From contig NZ_CP012750.1 of NCBI RefSeq assembly GCF_001302565.1, positions 1,674,001 to 1,738,000 of the forward strand: DNA of 64,000 nt, in the 5' to 3' direction. The DNA is from Glutamicibacter halophytocola (GTDB taxonomy: Bacteria; Actinomycetota; Actinomycetes; Actinomycetales; Micrococcaceae). Below the pieces are notes generated by a model, which saw only the letters and a list, made by a program, of their open reading frames with translations, was not told the origin of the DNA and did no database searches. Both the position numbers and the translations under genes were made by a program. Every line of letters starts with the position of its first letter. Position 1 is the first letter of the stretch. Shown one piece after another: positions 19,066 to 27,136 of the stretch.

Positions 19066-20028
19066 CTAGGACCGGGCGCTGCCCATGGCGCGGGGACCCG
19101 AGGGGATCACCCATTCGAAGGCCTTGGCCTTGGACCGGGCTCCCTGGGCCGACTTCGACCGGTTCGGCTCGCCCAGCTGGGCCAGCAGCGATTCGGAAAG
19201 CTGCACCAGTTCGCCAAAGCGTTCCGGGGTCAGCCACTGGGGACGGGTAGCGAAGAGGATATCCTCGCTCGACGTATTGCCGCTGGCCCCTGGAGCGAAG
19301 GGGCAGCCGCCCAGTCCGCCCAACGCGCCGTCCACCACGTCGGCCCCGGCGGCGATGGCAGCCAAGGTATTGGCCACTCCCAGCCCCCAGGTGTCGTGGC
19401 CGTGGAAGACGATGCGCCGCTGCGGCGAATTGGCGCGCACATTGCTGATCAGCGAGGCCACCTGGGCGGGGACCGCCTGGCCCAAGGTGTCGCAGATGAC
19501 GATGTCGCAGGTTCCTTCGGCCCGGGGGTCATTGGCGATCTCCAGCACCCGAGACTCGGGAACCTGGCCGTCAAAGGGGCAGGTGAATGAGGTGGCCAGG
19601 CACAGCTGGATTCTGCCGTTGACCGCGTGCGCGTACCCGATGGCCTCGGGCAGGGCCTCCAGGCTCGCTTCGGTGCTGCGCGAGATGTTGGCCTGGTTAT
19701 GCGCGTCGGACACCGAGAGGCAGTACTGGAAGTTGGTGATGCCGGCCTTGGCCGCCTTGGCGACATGTCCGGGCGTGGCCACCCAGATCCAGCAGTGGGC
19801 CAGTTCCTCCGCGGTCAGCGCCTCGGCCACCGCCAGGGTATTGGCCATCGGAGGGACCAGGTCGGCGCGGGCCATCGAGCCCAGCTCGATTTCCTGGACA
19901 CCCAGGCGCAGCAGTTCCCGGACGGTCGCGATTTTCTGCTCGGTGTCCAGCAGCTTTCCGGTCAGCTGCAGGCCGTCGCGCAGGGTGACGTCGCGCAGGG
20001 TCGCTGCCGGGGTGAAGGAGTAGCTCAT
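19066..20028 (-). CDS. HMG-CoA-lyase-like enzyme (hydroxymethylglutaryl-CoA or citramalyl-CoA lyase type)
   Basis: 320-residue TIM-barrel lyase of the HMGL-like family. LRDVTLRDGLQ near the N-terminus carries the substrate-binding Arg and metal-binding Asp. IELGSMAR, DTLGQAVPAQV and RIVFHGHDTWGLGVANTLAAIAAGADVVDGALGGLGGCPFAPGASGN supply the His pair and the Cys loop of HMG-CoA lyases. It cleaves a 3-hydroxy-3-methyl acyl-CoA into acetyl-CoA plus a keto acid. Its ATG overlaps the CoA-transferase stop by four bases (ATGA), so the two are translationally coupled. This pairing resembles the R-citramalate route, but the true substrate is not shown. Confidence 0.87.
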   Translation of the reverse strand: MSYSFTPAATLRDVTLRDGLQLTGKLLDTEQKIATVRELLRLGVQEIELGSMARADLVPPMANTLAVAEALTAEELAHCWIWVATPGHVAKAAKAGITNFQYCLSVSDAHNQANISRSTEASLEALPEAIGYAHAVNGRIQLCLATSFTCPFDGQVPESRVLEIANDPRAEGTCDIVICDTLGQAVPAQVASLISNVRANSPQRRIVFHGHDTWGLGVANTLAAIAAGADVVDGALGGLGGCPFAPGASGNTSSEDILFATRPQWLTPERFGELVQLSESLLAQLGEPNRSKSAQGARSKAKAFEWVIPSGPRAMGSARS

Positions 20029-21284
20029 GCTTGGCTCGTTTCGCTGTTGGTGGCTTTGATGATTTCTTCTGGGCTGTAGCCCAGCAGGGTGCCCAGGATT
20101 TCTCCGGTATGCTCGCCCAGGTCCGGGCCGAGGCTGCGGATGGGCAGGGAGGCGGATCCCATCACCGGCACTATTCCGGGGAATCCAACCTCGGGCAGGA
20201 TTTCCTCGCCGGTGGATACGCTGAAGTTCTGGATCATGTTGCGGGCCTGGTATTGCGGCTCGTTCACGATGTCCTCGGCGGTGTAGATGGGACCGGCCGG
20301 CACTCCGGCGGCGTCGAGGATCTCCAACGCCGCCTTGGAGTCCACAGTGCTGCTCCATGCGCCGATGGCCTCATCGAGCATTTCGCGTTGTTCCCACCGT
20401 TGGGCGTTGGATTTCAAGGATTCATCGCCGGCCAGGTCGGGGCGCCCGATGGCTTCCATGTACCGGCGGTAGATTCCATCGCCATTTCCGGCCACGACGA
20501 TGCTCGCTCCGTCGGCACAGAGATAGGCGTTGGAGGGAGCGATGCCTTCCATGCGCCCGCCGGTGCGGGTGCGCGATTCACCATAGGCGCCCTGGTCTGG
20601 GATGAGCGATTCCATCATGGAGAACATGGCCTCGTGCAATGCCACGTCGATGATTCGATGATCGAGCGGCAGGGGCTTGCCAGAGGCGCTCTTGCGGTCG
20701 CGTTCAAAGAGCGCCATGACTGCCCCGAAGGCGGCATAGAGCCCGGCAATGGAGTCTCCGATGGATACGCCCACGCGCACCGGCGCCCGGTCCGGGTCGC
20801 CGACCAGGTTGCGGAATCCGCTGAAGGCTTCGGCCACCGCGGCAAAGCCGGGGCGTTCGGCCAGCGGGCCGGTTTGGCCGAAGGCGGAGATCCGGGTGAT
20901 CACCAGGTCGGGGTTGGCGGCGCTGAGCTGCTCGGGGCCCAGGCCCCATTTTTCCAGGGTGCCGGGCCGGAAATTCTCCAGCAATACATCGCATTCGCGC
21001 ACCAGGTCGAGCACGGCGGCCCGTCCGGCATCGCTGCGCAGATCAAGCACCACCGATTTCTTGTTCCGGTTGATGGTGCGGTAGAGCATCGACACGCTGC
21101 CCTTTTTCAACCTCCAGTTGCGCAGTTCGTCGCCGGTTTCGGGGCGTTCGACCTTGATGACTTCGGCACCGAAGTCCGCCAGCAGGCGCCCTGCGGTGGG
21201 TGCGGCAATGTAGTTGCCCAGTTCCAGAACGCGGATGCCTTCTAGCGGGGCGATAGCCGGGGTGTTGGCCTCTAAGCGGCTCAT
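20025..21284 (-). CDS. Class III CoA-transferase (CaiB/BaiF family)
   Basis: 419-residue family III CoA-transferase that moves CoA from a donor such as succinyl-CoA to an organic acid. Signatures: GIRVLELGNYIAAPTAGRLLADFGAEVIKVE, NRNKKSVVLDLRS, DVLLENFRPGTLEKWGLG, and the catalytic Asp in DHRIIDVALHEAMFSMME. The C-terminal GVPAGPIYTAEDIVNEPQYQAR is also typical. It is the middle gene of a GntP transporter-CoA transferase-lyase operon: 29 bases after the transporter stop and overlapping the lyase. Likely role: activating the acid imported by the GntP protein. Confidence 0.92.
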   Translation of the reverse strand: MSRLEANTPAIAPLEGIRVLELGNYIAAPTAGRLLADFGAEVIKVERPETGDELRNWRLKKGSVSMLYRTINRNKKSVVLDLRSDAGRAAVLDLVRECDVLLENFRPGTLEKWGLGPEQLSAANPDLVITRISAFGQTGPLAERPGFAAVAEAFSGFRNLVGDPDRAPVRVGVSIGDSIAGLYAAFGAVMALFERDRKSASGKPLPLDHRIIDVALHEAMFSMMESLIPDQGAYGESRTRTGGRMEGIAPSNAYLCADGASIVVAGNGDGIYRRYMEAIGRPDLAGDESLKSNAQRWEQREMLDEAIGAWSSTVDSKAALEILDAAGVPAGPIYTAEDIVNEPQYQARNMIQNFSVSTGEEILPEVGFPGIVPVMGSASLPIRSLGPDLGEHTGEILGTLLGYSPEEIIKATNSETSQA

Positions 21285-21313
21285 GGATAGCTCCTTGGGT
21301 CAGCTGGCTGGAA

Positions 21314-22732
21314 TTAGATAAAGATGCTCATGACCAGGACAAGTCCCAGTGCGATCACCGATGCGACGGAGACGCCGACGGTCACGGACTTCAGGGCGCC
21401 CCGGACGGTTTGGCCCAAAAGGGATTGCAGGAGCCAGAAGGTGTTGGAGGTGACGTGGATCATGAACAGCGAGCCTGCCCCGGCGGCAAGCGCGATGAGC
21501 ACCGGATCCAGTCCCAGGGCCGGCGCGATCGGGGCGAGCATGCCGGCGGCGGTGATGGCCGAGAGGGTGACCGAGCCTACCGCGATGTGCAGGACCGCGG
21601 CGATGACCCAGACGACAACCAGGGGAGCGACGGCGCTGGCGCTGAAGAATCCGCCGAGGATATCGCCCAGGCCGGCGGCAGCCACGGTGGCAGCCAGCGA
21701 ACCGCCGGCACCGGTGAGCAGCAGGATCTGGCCGCTTTCCTTGAAGCCGGTGGTGATGGCTTCCTCGACGCCCTGCTGGCCGATGGCGCCGCGTCCCACA
21801 ATGGTGGTGCCGATCAGTCCGATGAGCAGCGCGACCACCGGGTTGCCGACCAGCTCAAGCACGCCATTGTGGATCTTCGCAATTTCGGTCACCGCGCCGA
21901 TGGCGATCAGCAGCAGCGACAGCAGCAGTGGCGCAAAAAGCAGCAGCAGCGAGGTTTCCCTCTTGCGCTCCTGATCCACCGCGAGCTTCACGGCGCTGGC
22001 CTGTTCGTCCTCGCTGGCGAGGGGAGTCCGGGACATCTGCCCGGGGCCAGATGGGTTGGCCTGCGGGAAGTCGTCTTCTTCGAAGACATGCTGTTCGTCG
22101 CGTTCGGGCTTCCAGAACCCGCGGCGGAAGACGAAGGACATCACCATGGTGGCCAGCAGGACCGTGGGCACGACCAGCAGCAGGCCGCAGATCAGCATGG
22201 TGCCCAGTGGCACGCCGAGCACGCCGGCCACGGCCAGCGAGCCGACGCCGGGAACCATGAAGATGATGCCGCACTCCAGCGAGATGGCCATGGCGGTGGC
22301 CAGGCGCGCGGTGCCCATGGGGCCGATCTTTGGGGCCATGCGCCGTGCCAGCGGGGCGGAAATCACCAGCAGCACGTCGACAAAGATCGACTGCAGCACG
22401 GTGCCCATGGCTAATGCCATGGAGTAGGGCAGGTATTTAGGGCCAAAGACGCTGAGCAGTTTTTCCACCAGGCGCCGGATCGCTCCGGCCTGGTTCAGGA
22501 TCGACCCCATGAGCACGCCGAAGGCGATGAGCAGGCCGACTTCCACCATGATGTCGCCGAAGCCCTGGGTGATGGTTTCGATGGTTTTGGTGATTCCCAG
22601 CTGGGTGCTCAGCCCCAGATACAGGGAGCCGAGAATCAGGCCGATGACGGGATTGACCTTGAATTTCACGATCAGCAGCACCGTGGCAAGCACGGCCACG
22701 GCGGTGTTTATCAGAATTGCTGTATCTGACAT
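21314..22732 (-). CDS. GntP family carboxylate transporter
   Basis: 472-residue inner-membrane permease of the GntP/gluconate family with about 12-13 hydrophobic helices. Recognisable parts are VNPVIGLILGSLYLG, GFGDIMVEVGLLIAFGVLMGSILNQAGA, SIFVDVLLVISAPLARRMA, GQILLLTGAGGSLAATVAAAGLGDIL and the final GSLFMIHVTSNTFWLLQSLLG. Family members import gluconate, citrate or other hydroxy-acids by proton symport. A long acidic cytoplasmic loop (ERDEQHVFEEDDFPQ) divides the helices. It leads the operon with the CoA-transferase and lyase, which argues for a hydroxylated di- or tricarboxylate substrate. Confidence 0.88.
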   Translation of the reverse strand: MSDTAILINTAVAVLATVLLIVKFKVNPVIGLILGSLYLGLSTQLGITKTIETITQGFGDIMVEVGLLIAFGVLMGSILNQAGAIRRLVEKLLSVFGPKYLPYSMALAMGTVLQSIFVDVLLVISAPLARRMAPKIGPMGTARLATAMAISLECGIIFMVPGVGSLAVAGVLGVPLGTMLICGLLLVVPTVLLATMVMSFVFRRGFWKPERDEQHVFEEDDFPQANPSGPGQMSRTPLASEDEQASAVKLAVDQERKRETSLLLLFAPLLLSLLLIAIGAVTEIAKIHNGVLELVGNPVVALLIGLIGTTIVGRGAIGQQGVEEAITTGFKESGQILLLTGAGGSLAATVAAAGLGDILGGFFSASAVAPLVVVWVIAAVLHIAVGSVTLSAITAAGMLAPIAPALGLDPVLIALAAGAGSLFMIHVTSNTFWLLQSLLGQTVRGALKSVTVGVSVASVIALGLVLVMSIFI

Positions 22733-22801
22733 GGGGTTCCGATCTTCATTGAATACGGGACAAAGTGAGCTGGGTCACGAATCTCTGATTCATAGTATGG
22801 G

Positions 22802-22819
22802 TTACAACTCACAATGTAA
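22802..22819. promoter_or_regulatory. Operator-like dyad upstream of the GntP operon
   Basis: TTACA-N8-TGTAA, about 70 bases upstream of the transporter start and inside the only intergenic stretch available for its promoter. It is a candidate site for the nearby IclR regulator. The arms are short, so chance is possible. Confidence 0.4.
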
Positions 22820-22869
22820 ACTTCGTGTCGTGCCCGAGTCACACGTCCATTGGCTCCTGTTTGTTAAAC

Positions 22870-22904
22870 GAAAACGGGTCCCGCAGCCTATGGCTGCGGG
22901 ACCC
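22870..22904 (-). terminator. Terminator of acyl-CoA ligase 2
   Basis: Perfect 13-bp stem GGGTCCCGCAGCC / GGCTGCGGGACCC with a 3-nt loop. On the minus strand it is followed by GTTTTCG, 23 bases beyond the ligase 2 stop. Confidence 0.88.
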
Positions 22905-22927
22905 TCCGGGGCGCGGAATTTCCGGGG

Positions 22928-24634
22928 CTAGGACTTCAGCGAAGGGAAATCGGTGTCCTTGTATTCGGTGCCGGCCGAATCGCCGCCCTGGAAGCGGCGC
23001 TCCTCGGCCTGGCGCAATTCCACGCGGCGAATCTTGCCCGAGATGGTCTTGGGCAGCTGGGCGAACTCGATGCGCCGCACCCGCTTGAAGGCCGACAGGT
23101 GCTCGCGGCAGTGCGCCAGGATCGACTCGGCAAGCTCTGGACCGGGCTGCGCGCTGCTGGTTGGAACAATGTAGGCCTTCGGCACGCTCAAGCGCAGTTC
23201 ATCCGGCGCCGGGACAACTGCCGCCTCGGCGACCCCGGGGTGCTCGATCAGCACCGACTCCAGCTCGAACGGGCTGATCTTGTAGTCGCTGGACTTGAAG
23301 ACGTCGTCCGCGCGCCCGACATAGGTCAGCACCCCGCGCTCATCGCGTTCGGCGATATCCCCGGTGTGGTAGACGCCGTCGCTGAAGACCTCGGCAGTCT
23401 TCTCCGGATTTTCGAAGTACCCCTTCATCAGCCCCAGCGGGCGCGGCTCGGTCACCAGGCAGATTTCGCCCACGTCGCCAACTTCGCCCGTGGCCGGGTC
23501 GCGCAGGACGATGCTGTAGCCGGGCATTGCGCGGCCCATGGCGCCGATGGTGATCCGCTCACCCGGAGGGTTGGCGATCTGCACCGTGGTTTCGGTTTGG
23601 CCAAAGCCGTCGCGGATGACCTGTCCCCAGGACTTGTGCACCTGGTCGAAGACTTCCGCATTCAGCGGCTCGCCGGCCGAGACCAGTTTTTGCGGCGCCG
23701 TCTTCAGGGCGCCCAGATCCGCCTGGATCAGCAGGCGCCACACGGTGGGCGGCGCGCAGAAGCTGGTGACCTTTTCGGCATCCATCTGGTTCATCAGCGC
23801 GATCGGGTCAAAGCGGTCATAGTTATAGAGGAAAACGGTCGCCTCGGCGATCCAAGGCGCAAACAGGTTGGACCACGCATGTTTTGCCCAGCCCGGCGAG
23901 GCGACATTCAGGTGCACATCCCCGGGTTCCAGCCCGATCCAGAACATGGTGCTCAAATGGCCCACCGGGTAGGACGTATGGGTGTGCTCAACCAGCTTGG
24001 CCTTGGAGGTGGTGCCAGAGGTGAAGTAGCGCAAGAGCGTTTCATCTGCGTGCGTGGGGGAGTCGAGCTGGAAACTGGCCTCGGCCTGGTGGGACTGGGC
24101 GAAGTCGAGAATTCCCTCTGGGGCGCTGCCGCCGATCTGGATCAGCGTGTAGTCCCCGGGCACGGTGTCGAACTTCTGGATCTCGGCCTCATTGGTGATC
24201 ACCCATTGGATGTGCCCGCGATCGATCCGGTCGGCCAGATCCGTGGGCGTCAGCTGCGTGGTGCACGGGACCAGGATGGCGCCGAGCTTGATCCCGGCGA
24301 GCATCGACTCCCAGAGCTCAACCTGGTTGCCGAGCATGACGGCAATGGAATCCGAGCGGTTCACGCCCTGGTCGGAGAGCCAGCGGGCCAATTGGGTGGA
24401 GCGCTCGGAGAGCTCGGCCCAGGTGCGCCTGATTGAGCTGCCGTCTCGTTCGGTGATGATCAGCGCCGGGGTATCCGCCCGCTGCGGATCCTTGGCCACC
24501 TGGTCGAACCAGTCGAAGCCGAAATTGAACTCGCTGAACTGGGGCCAGCGGAACTCGGCCCGCGCCTGTTCGTAATCGTTGCGCAATTCCAGGAGTCGAT
24601 CGCGGGCAGCTCTGAATTCATCGGTAACGCTCAC
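22928..24634 (-). CDS. AMP-forming acyl-CoA ligase (paralog 2)
   Basis: 568-residue acyl-CoA ligase with the same motifs as paralog 1 (16305-18002): YFTSGTTSKAKLVEHTHTSY, RDGFGQTETTVQI, YHTGDIAERDERG, VGRADDVFKSSDYKISPFELE and LPKTISGKIRRVEL. The GTG at 24634 follows AGGGAAGG by seven bases and matches the paralog start. An in-frame ATG at 24715 is rejected. The two copies bracket the IclR-lyase-CoA transferase-GntP block on the same strand and share a GTATATTGG element 55-61 bases before each start. A recent divergence in substrate or regulation is likely. Confidence 0.88.
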   Translation of the reverse strand: MSVTDEFRAARDRLLELRNDYEQARAEFRWPQFSEFNFGFDWFDQVAKDPQRADTPALIITERDGSSIRRTWAELSERSTQLARWLSDQGVNRSDSIAVMLGNQVELWESMLAGIKLGAILVPCTTQLTPTDLADRIDRGHIQWVITNEAEIQKFDTVPGDYTLIQIGGSAPEGILDFAQSHQAEASFQLDSPTHADETLLRYFTSGTTSKAKLVEHTHTSYPVGHLSTMFWIGLEPGDVHLNVASPGWAKHAWSNLFAPWIAEATVFLYNYDRFDPIALMNQMDAEKVTSFCAPPTVWRLLIQADLGALKTAPQKLVSAGEPLNAEVFDQVHKSWGQVIRDGFGQTETTVQIANPPGERITIGAMGRAMPGYSIVLRDPATGEVGDVGEICLVTEPRPLGLMKGYFENPEKTAEVFSDGVYHTGDIAERDERGVLTYVGRADDVFKSSDYKISPFELESVLIEHPGVAEAAVVPAPDELRLSVPKAYIVPTSSAQPGPELAESILAHCREHLSAFKRVRRIEFAQLPKTISGKIRRVELRQAEERRFQGGDSAGTEYKDTDFPSLKS

Positions 24635-24702
24635 AACTAGCCTTCCCTCGAGTGGACATTGGCGCCCCGTCGGTAGAGTGAGGCGGATCACTTGCCAATA
24701 TA

Positions 24703-24716
24703 CTTGGAAGTCCAAG
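24703..24716. promoter_or_regulatory. Palindrome between ligase 2 and the PfkB kinase gene
   Basis: CTTGGA-AG-TCCAAG, six-base arms with a two-base centre, in the shared divergent promoter region. It directly adjoins the CCAATATAC element also found before ligase 1. Confidence 0.35.
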
Positions 24717-24781
24717 GGTTTGGAAGCGTTGTTACCCGCCGAAGTCTTGAATCACCTGAGGCTGGGGGATTGAATAAGTGC

Positions 24782-25642
24782 ATGAGCCAGCAGCCCAAGG
24801 TGCTTGTCTGTGGTCCATCCAGCTGGAATCAGCTGGTTGAGCTTGACTACCTGCCCGAACCCCGCCCCCAGCAACTCTTCGCGCGTGGCGCATGGCACAC
24901 TGTGGGCGGCACGTCTGCGGGCAAGGCGCTGCACTTGAGTTCGCTGGATATTGCCACCGAGCTCTTTACCCAGGTGGCCGGCGATGAATCCGGGCAGGTG
25001 CTGCGGCGTGCGCTCCTGGGCGCTGGCATCAACCTGCAGGTGGTGCCCAGCGCGAGCACCGAGCAGCATATTAACCTCATGGCTGGCGGCCAGCGGATAT
25101 CGGTCTATCTTGCCGCCCCATCGGCTCCCGCGGATGCGGATGTCGATGCCGTTTGCGCCGCGGTGCGCGAATCCGATCTGGCGGTCATTGACCTGAGCGA
25201 GTTGGGGCTGCGGGTCATTGAGCGACTACGGGAGCCGGCCGTGCCGCTATGGGTCGACCTGCATGACTTTGATGGCTTTTCCTCGTTCCATCAGCCCTTC
25301 CTGGGTGCGGCTTCTGTGGTTTTCATGAACGATGATGCCACCAGCAACCCGTGGGAGCTGCTGGCAGGTTGCCTGCGCCGTGGCCCCAGCCTGGCTATTT
25401 GCACGCTGGGGGAGCAGGGTGCGGTGGCCATGGATCACCAGGGCCGGCGTTGGGAAGTGGCCGCGCCAAAGGTCGAGGTGGTCGACACCAATGGCGCCGG
25501 AGATGCCTTCATGGCGGGATTCTTGGCTGCCCGCCTGCGCGGCGCGCCAGTGCAGGCGTCGATGGAGGCGGCTGCCAGCAGTGCGGCGGTAGCACTCTCG
25601 AGCAGGCATCTGCACCCGAAGCTCGCCCAGTTGCCAGCCTAG
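24782..25642 (+). CDS. PfkB/ribokinase family sugar kinase
   Basis: 286-residue small-molecule kinase of the PfkB family. It has the N-terminal GGTSAGKALHLSSL glycine motif and the C-terminal DTNGAGDAFMAGFLAARL signature with the catalytic Asp and anion hole. The substrate cannot be assigned: fructose, ribose or 2-keto-3-deoxy sugars are all possible. The ATG at 24782 stands about 12 bases after GGGGGA. Longer in-frame starts run into the palindromic promoter region. It is divergent from ligase 2 and has no sugar transporter or regulator next to it. Confidence 0.85.
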   Translation: MSQQPKVLVCGPSSWNQLVELDYLPEPRPQQLFARGAWHTVGGTSAGKALHLSSLDIATELFTQVAGDESGQVLRRALLGAGINLQVVPSASTEQHINLMAGGQRISVYLAAPSAPADADVDAVCAAVRESDLAVIDLSELGLRVIERLREPAVPLWVDLHDFDGFSSFHQPFLGAASVVFMNDDATSNPWELLAGCLRRGPSLAICTLGEQGAVAMDHQGRRWEVAAPKVEVVDTNGAGDAFMAGFLAARLRGAPVQASMEAAASSAAVALSSRHLHPKLAQLPA

Positions 25643-25692
25643 TGCCGGGGTGCACCCGATGCGTTCAAAGGCGTGACCGCCGGAACACGGGA

Positions 25693-25716
25693 ATTTACTT
25701 GAAGCATCAAGTAAAT
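25693..25716. promoter_or_regulatory. Perfect 10-bp inverted repeat upstream of the VOC dioxygenase gene
   Basis: ATTTACTTGA-AGCA-TCAAGTAAAT, 53 bases before the ATG. A 20-base perfect dyad in the promoter region is a strong operator candidate. Bacillus catE homologs are controlled by the MarR-type MhqR, so a MarR or similar dimeric regulator is plausible. No regulator gene is adjacent. Confidence 0.65.
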
Positions 25717-25769
25717 CGGAGTAGGGTTATAGCCAACAGGAAGTCCTGATTGGAAAGAAGGCGCTGGAG

Positions 25770-26639
25770 ATGACCATGCTCAAAGAAGACAAGCTCGCCG
25801 CAACCACCCACATGAACGCCGTGCAGTTGAAGGTCGGCGACATGAAGGTCATGAGCGCGTACTACCAGCAGGCCCTGGGGTTGGCGGTTTTGGAGGAAAC
25901 CGCGGAAGGGACCCGGCTGGGTCGTGGCACACGGGAATTAGTCAACCTGCGCTATGCCCCCGGGCTCAAGCTTCCGGCGCGCAGCGAAGCGGGCCTGTTC
26001 CATGCGGCATTGCTCTTCAACAGCCAAGCCGACCTGGCCGCTACCGTGCTTTCGGCAGCGCAGTTCGATCAGGGAAAATTTGTCGGAAGCTCGGATCATC
26101 TGGTCTCCGAGGCCTTCTACTTCACCGACCCCGAGGGCAACGGCATCGAGTTGTACTTCGACCGGCCCCGCGACACGTGGACCTGGAACAACGGCGAGGT
26201 GCGCATGGACACCATCTATCTTGATCCGAACAACTACCTCGAAACGCACCTGAGCGAGCAGGCCGTGTCCTCCTTGCAATCGGCTGGCGCCGAAGTTGGC
26301 CACGTCCACCTGCAGGTTGGCGATGTGGGCACCGCGCGGCAGTTCTACGTCAACACCCTCGGCTTTGATCAAACCACCGCATTGGGCAACCAGGCACTCT
26401 TCGTTTCCGCCGGCGGCTACCACCACCACATGGCGATGAACGTCTGGAATTCCCGCGGCGCAGGCCCGCGCAAGGACACCCTGGGCCTGGGCGAAGTGCT
26501 GATCAACGTGCCCACCGCCGAGGAAATCGGCAAGCTGGCACAGCGCTTGGGCTTCGCCAAAATCGCCCACCACCACACGGGAGCCGAACTGCGCTTCAAG
26601 GATCCGTGGAACAACCAGCTGCGCGTCGCCGTCGCCTAG
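25770..26639 (+). CDS. catE: VOC family protein, catechol-2,3-dioxygenase (CatE) type
   Basis: 289-residue protein with two vicinal-oxygen-chelate modules, residues ~12-130 and ~165-280. Ligand-region motifs include HMNAVQLKVGDM (His), LFHAALLF, PEGNGIELYFDRP, EVGHVHLQVGDVGTARQFY and PWNNQLRV. This is the CatE/YfiE pattern, linked in Bacillus to detoxifying catechols and quinones by extradiol cleavage. Two start codons six bases apart (25770, 25776) are both usable. It is monocistronic with its own operator-like dyad, suggesting inducible expression in response to an aromatic or thiol-reactive compound. Confidence 0.86.
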   Translation: MTMLKEDKLAATTHMNAVQLKVGDMKVMSAYYQQALGLAVLEETAEGTRLGRGTRELVNLRYAPGLKLPARSEAGLFHAALLFNSQADLAATVLSAAQFDQGKFVGSSDHLVSEAFYFTDPEGNGIELYFDRPRDTWTWNNGEVRMDTIYLDPNNYLETHLSEQAVSSLQSAGAEVGHVHLQVGDVGTARQFYVNTLGFDQTTALGNQALFVSAGGYHHHMAMNVWNSRGAGPRKDTLGLGEVLINVPTAEEIGKLAQRLGFAKIAHHHTGAELRFKDPWNNQLRVAVA

Positions 26640-26661
26640 CCGGGCATTGCGCCGAAGGGAA

Positions 26662-26985
26662 TCAGCCCGCGGCGGCCGTGGTGTCCGGATGTGCTGAAAT
26701 TACCTCGGCGGTCAACGGCTGTGTCTCCAGCGGCTGGAACTGGGCATGCTCGCGGCCGCGCAGCACCTGCGCCGCAAACAGGTCCGGGGATCTGGCATCG
26801 CATCGCGTCCGATCCTCGGGAGTCTACTCGCACCACCCCGAGGCCTGCAGCGCTTGCACCGTTTCGGGCTCAAAGCGATCGCGGATCACCCGTGCCGGGA
26901 CGCCTCCTACCACCGTATAGGGCGCCACATCCTTGGTCACCACCGAGTTCGATGCGATCACCGCGCCACCCCTGCGGCTGATCCG
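26662..26985 (-). pseudogene. Broken hexapeptide-repeat acetyltransferase (CatB/Vat type), C-terminal remnant
   Basis: Reading the minus strand gives [18 protein letters not shown], then [18 protein letters not shown] and [12 protein letters not shown] before a TAG at about 26826. This is the end of a left-handed beta-helix acetyltransferase, where VVTKDV, GGVPAR and RFEPE are diagnostic. After that TAG the same frame stays coding-like (SPDLFAAQVLRGREHAQF) to a TGA at 26662. The N-terminal two thirds and any start are missing. So the gene is both truncated at its 5' end and interrupted by a stop. Its left-handed helix abuts the glycosyltransferase fragment directly. Confidence 0.72.
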
Positions 26986-27136
26986 GCGCGCGGTTGAACG
27001 TCACCACGAACGCCCGGCCATAGCGCTGGGTGAACAGCCCGGCGCGCTGGGTGCACACGGTGGCCATGCCGCCGAATTCGCGTTCGAGCTTCCATGTCAC
27101 CATCCAGGCGTCTAGATGTTCGCTGGGCGATGCCAC
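26981..27136 (-). pseudogene. N-terminal fragment of a poly(glycerol-phosphate) glycosyltransferase-like gene (TagE/TarM style)
   Basis: About 52 codons from a GTG at 27136, nine bases after AAAGGA, read HLDAWMVTWKLEREFGGMAT, then VCTQRAGLF and [15 protein letters not shown]. The opening resembles the first strand and GGM loop of TagE/TarM-type teichoic-acid glucosyltransferases. The protein then ends abruptly: downstream bases belong to the acetyltransferase remnant in a different frame. The start and ribosome-binding site look intact, so a short chimeric peptide of 88 codons could still be made. Family assignment rests on a short segment. Confidence 0.5.
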
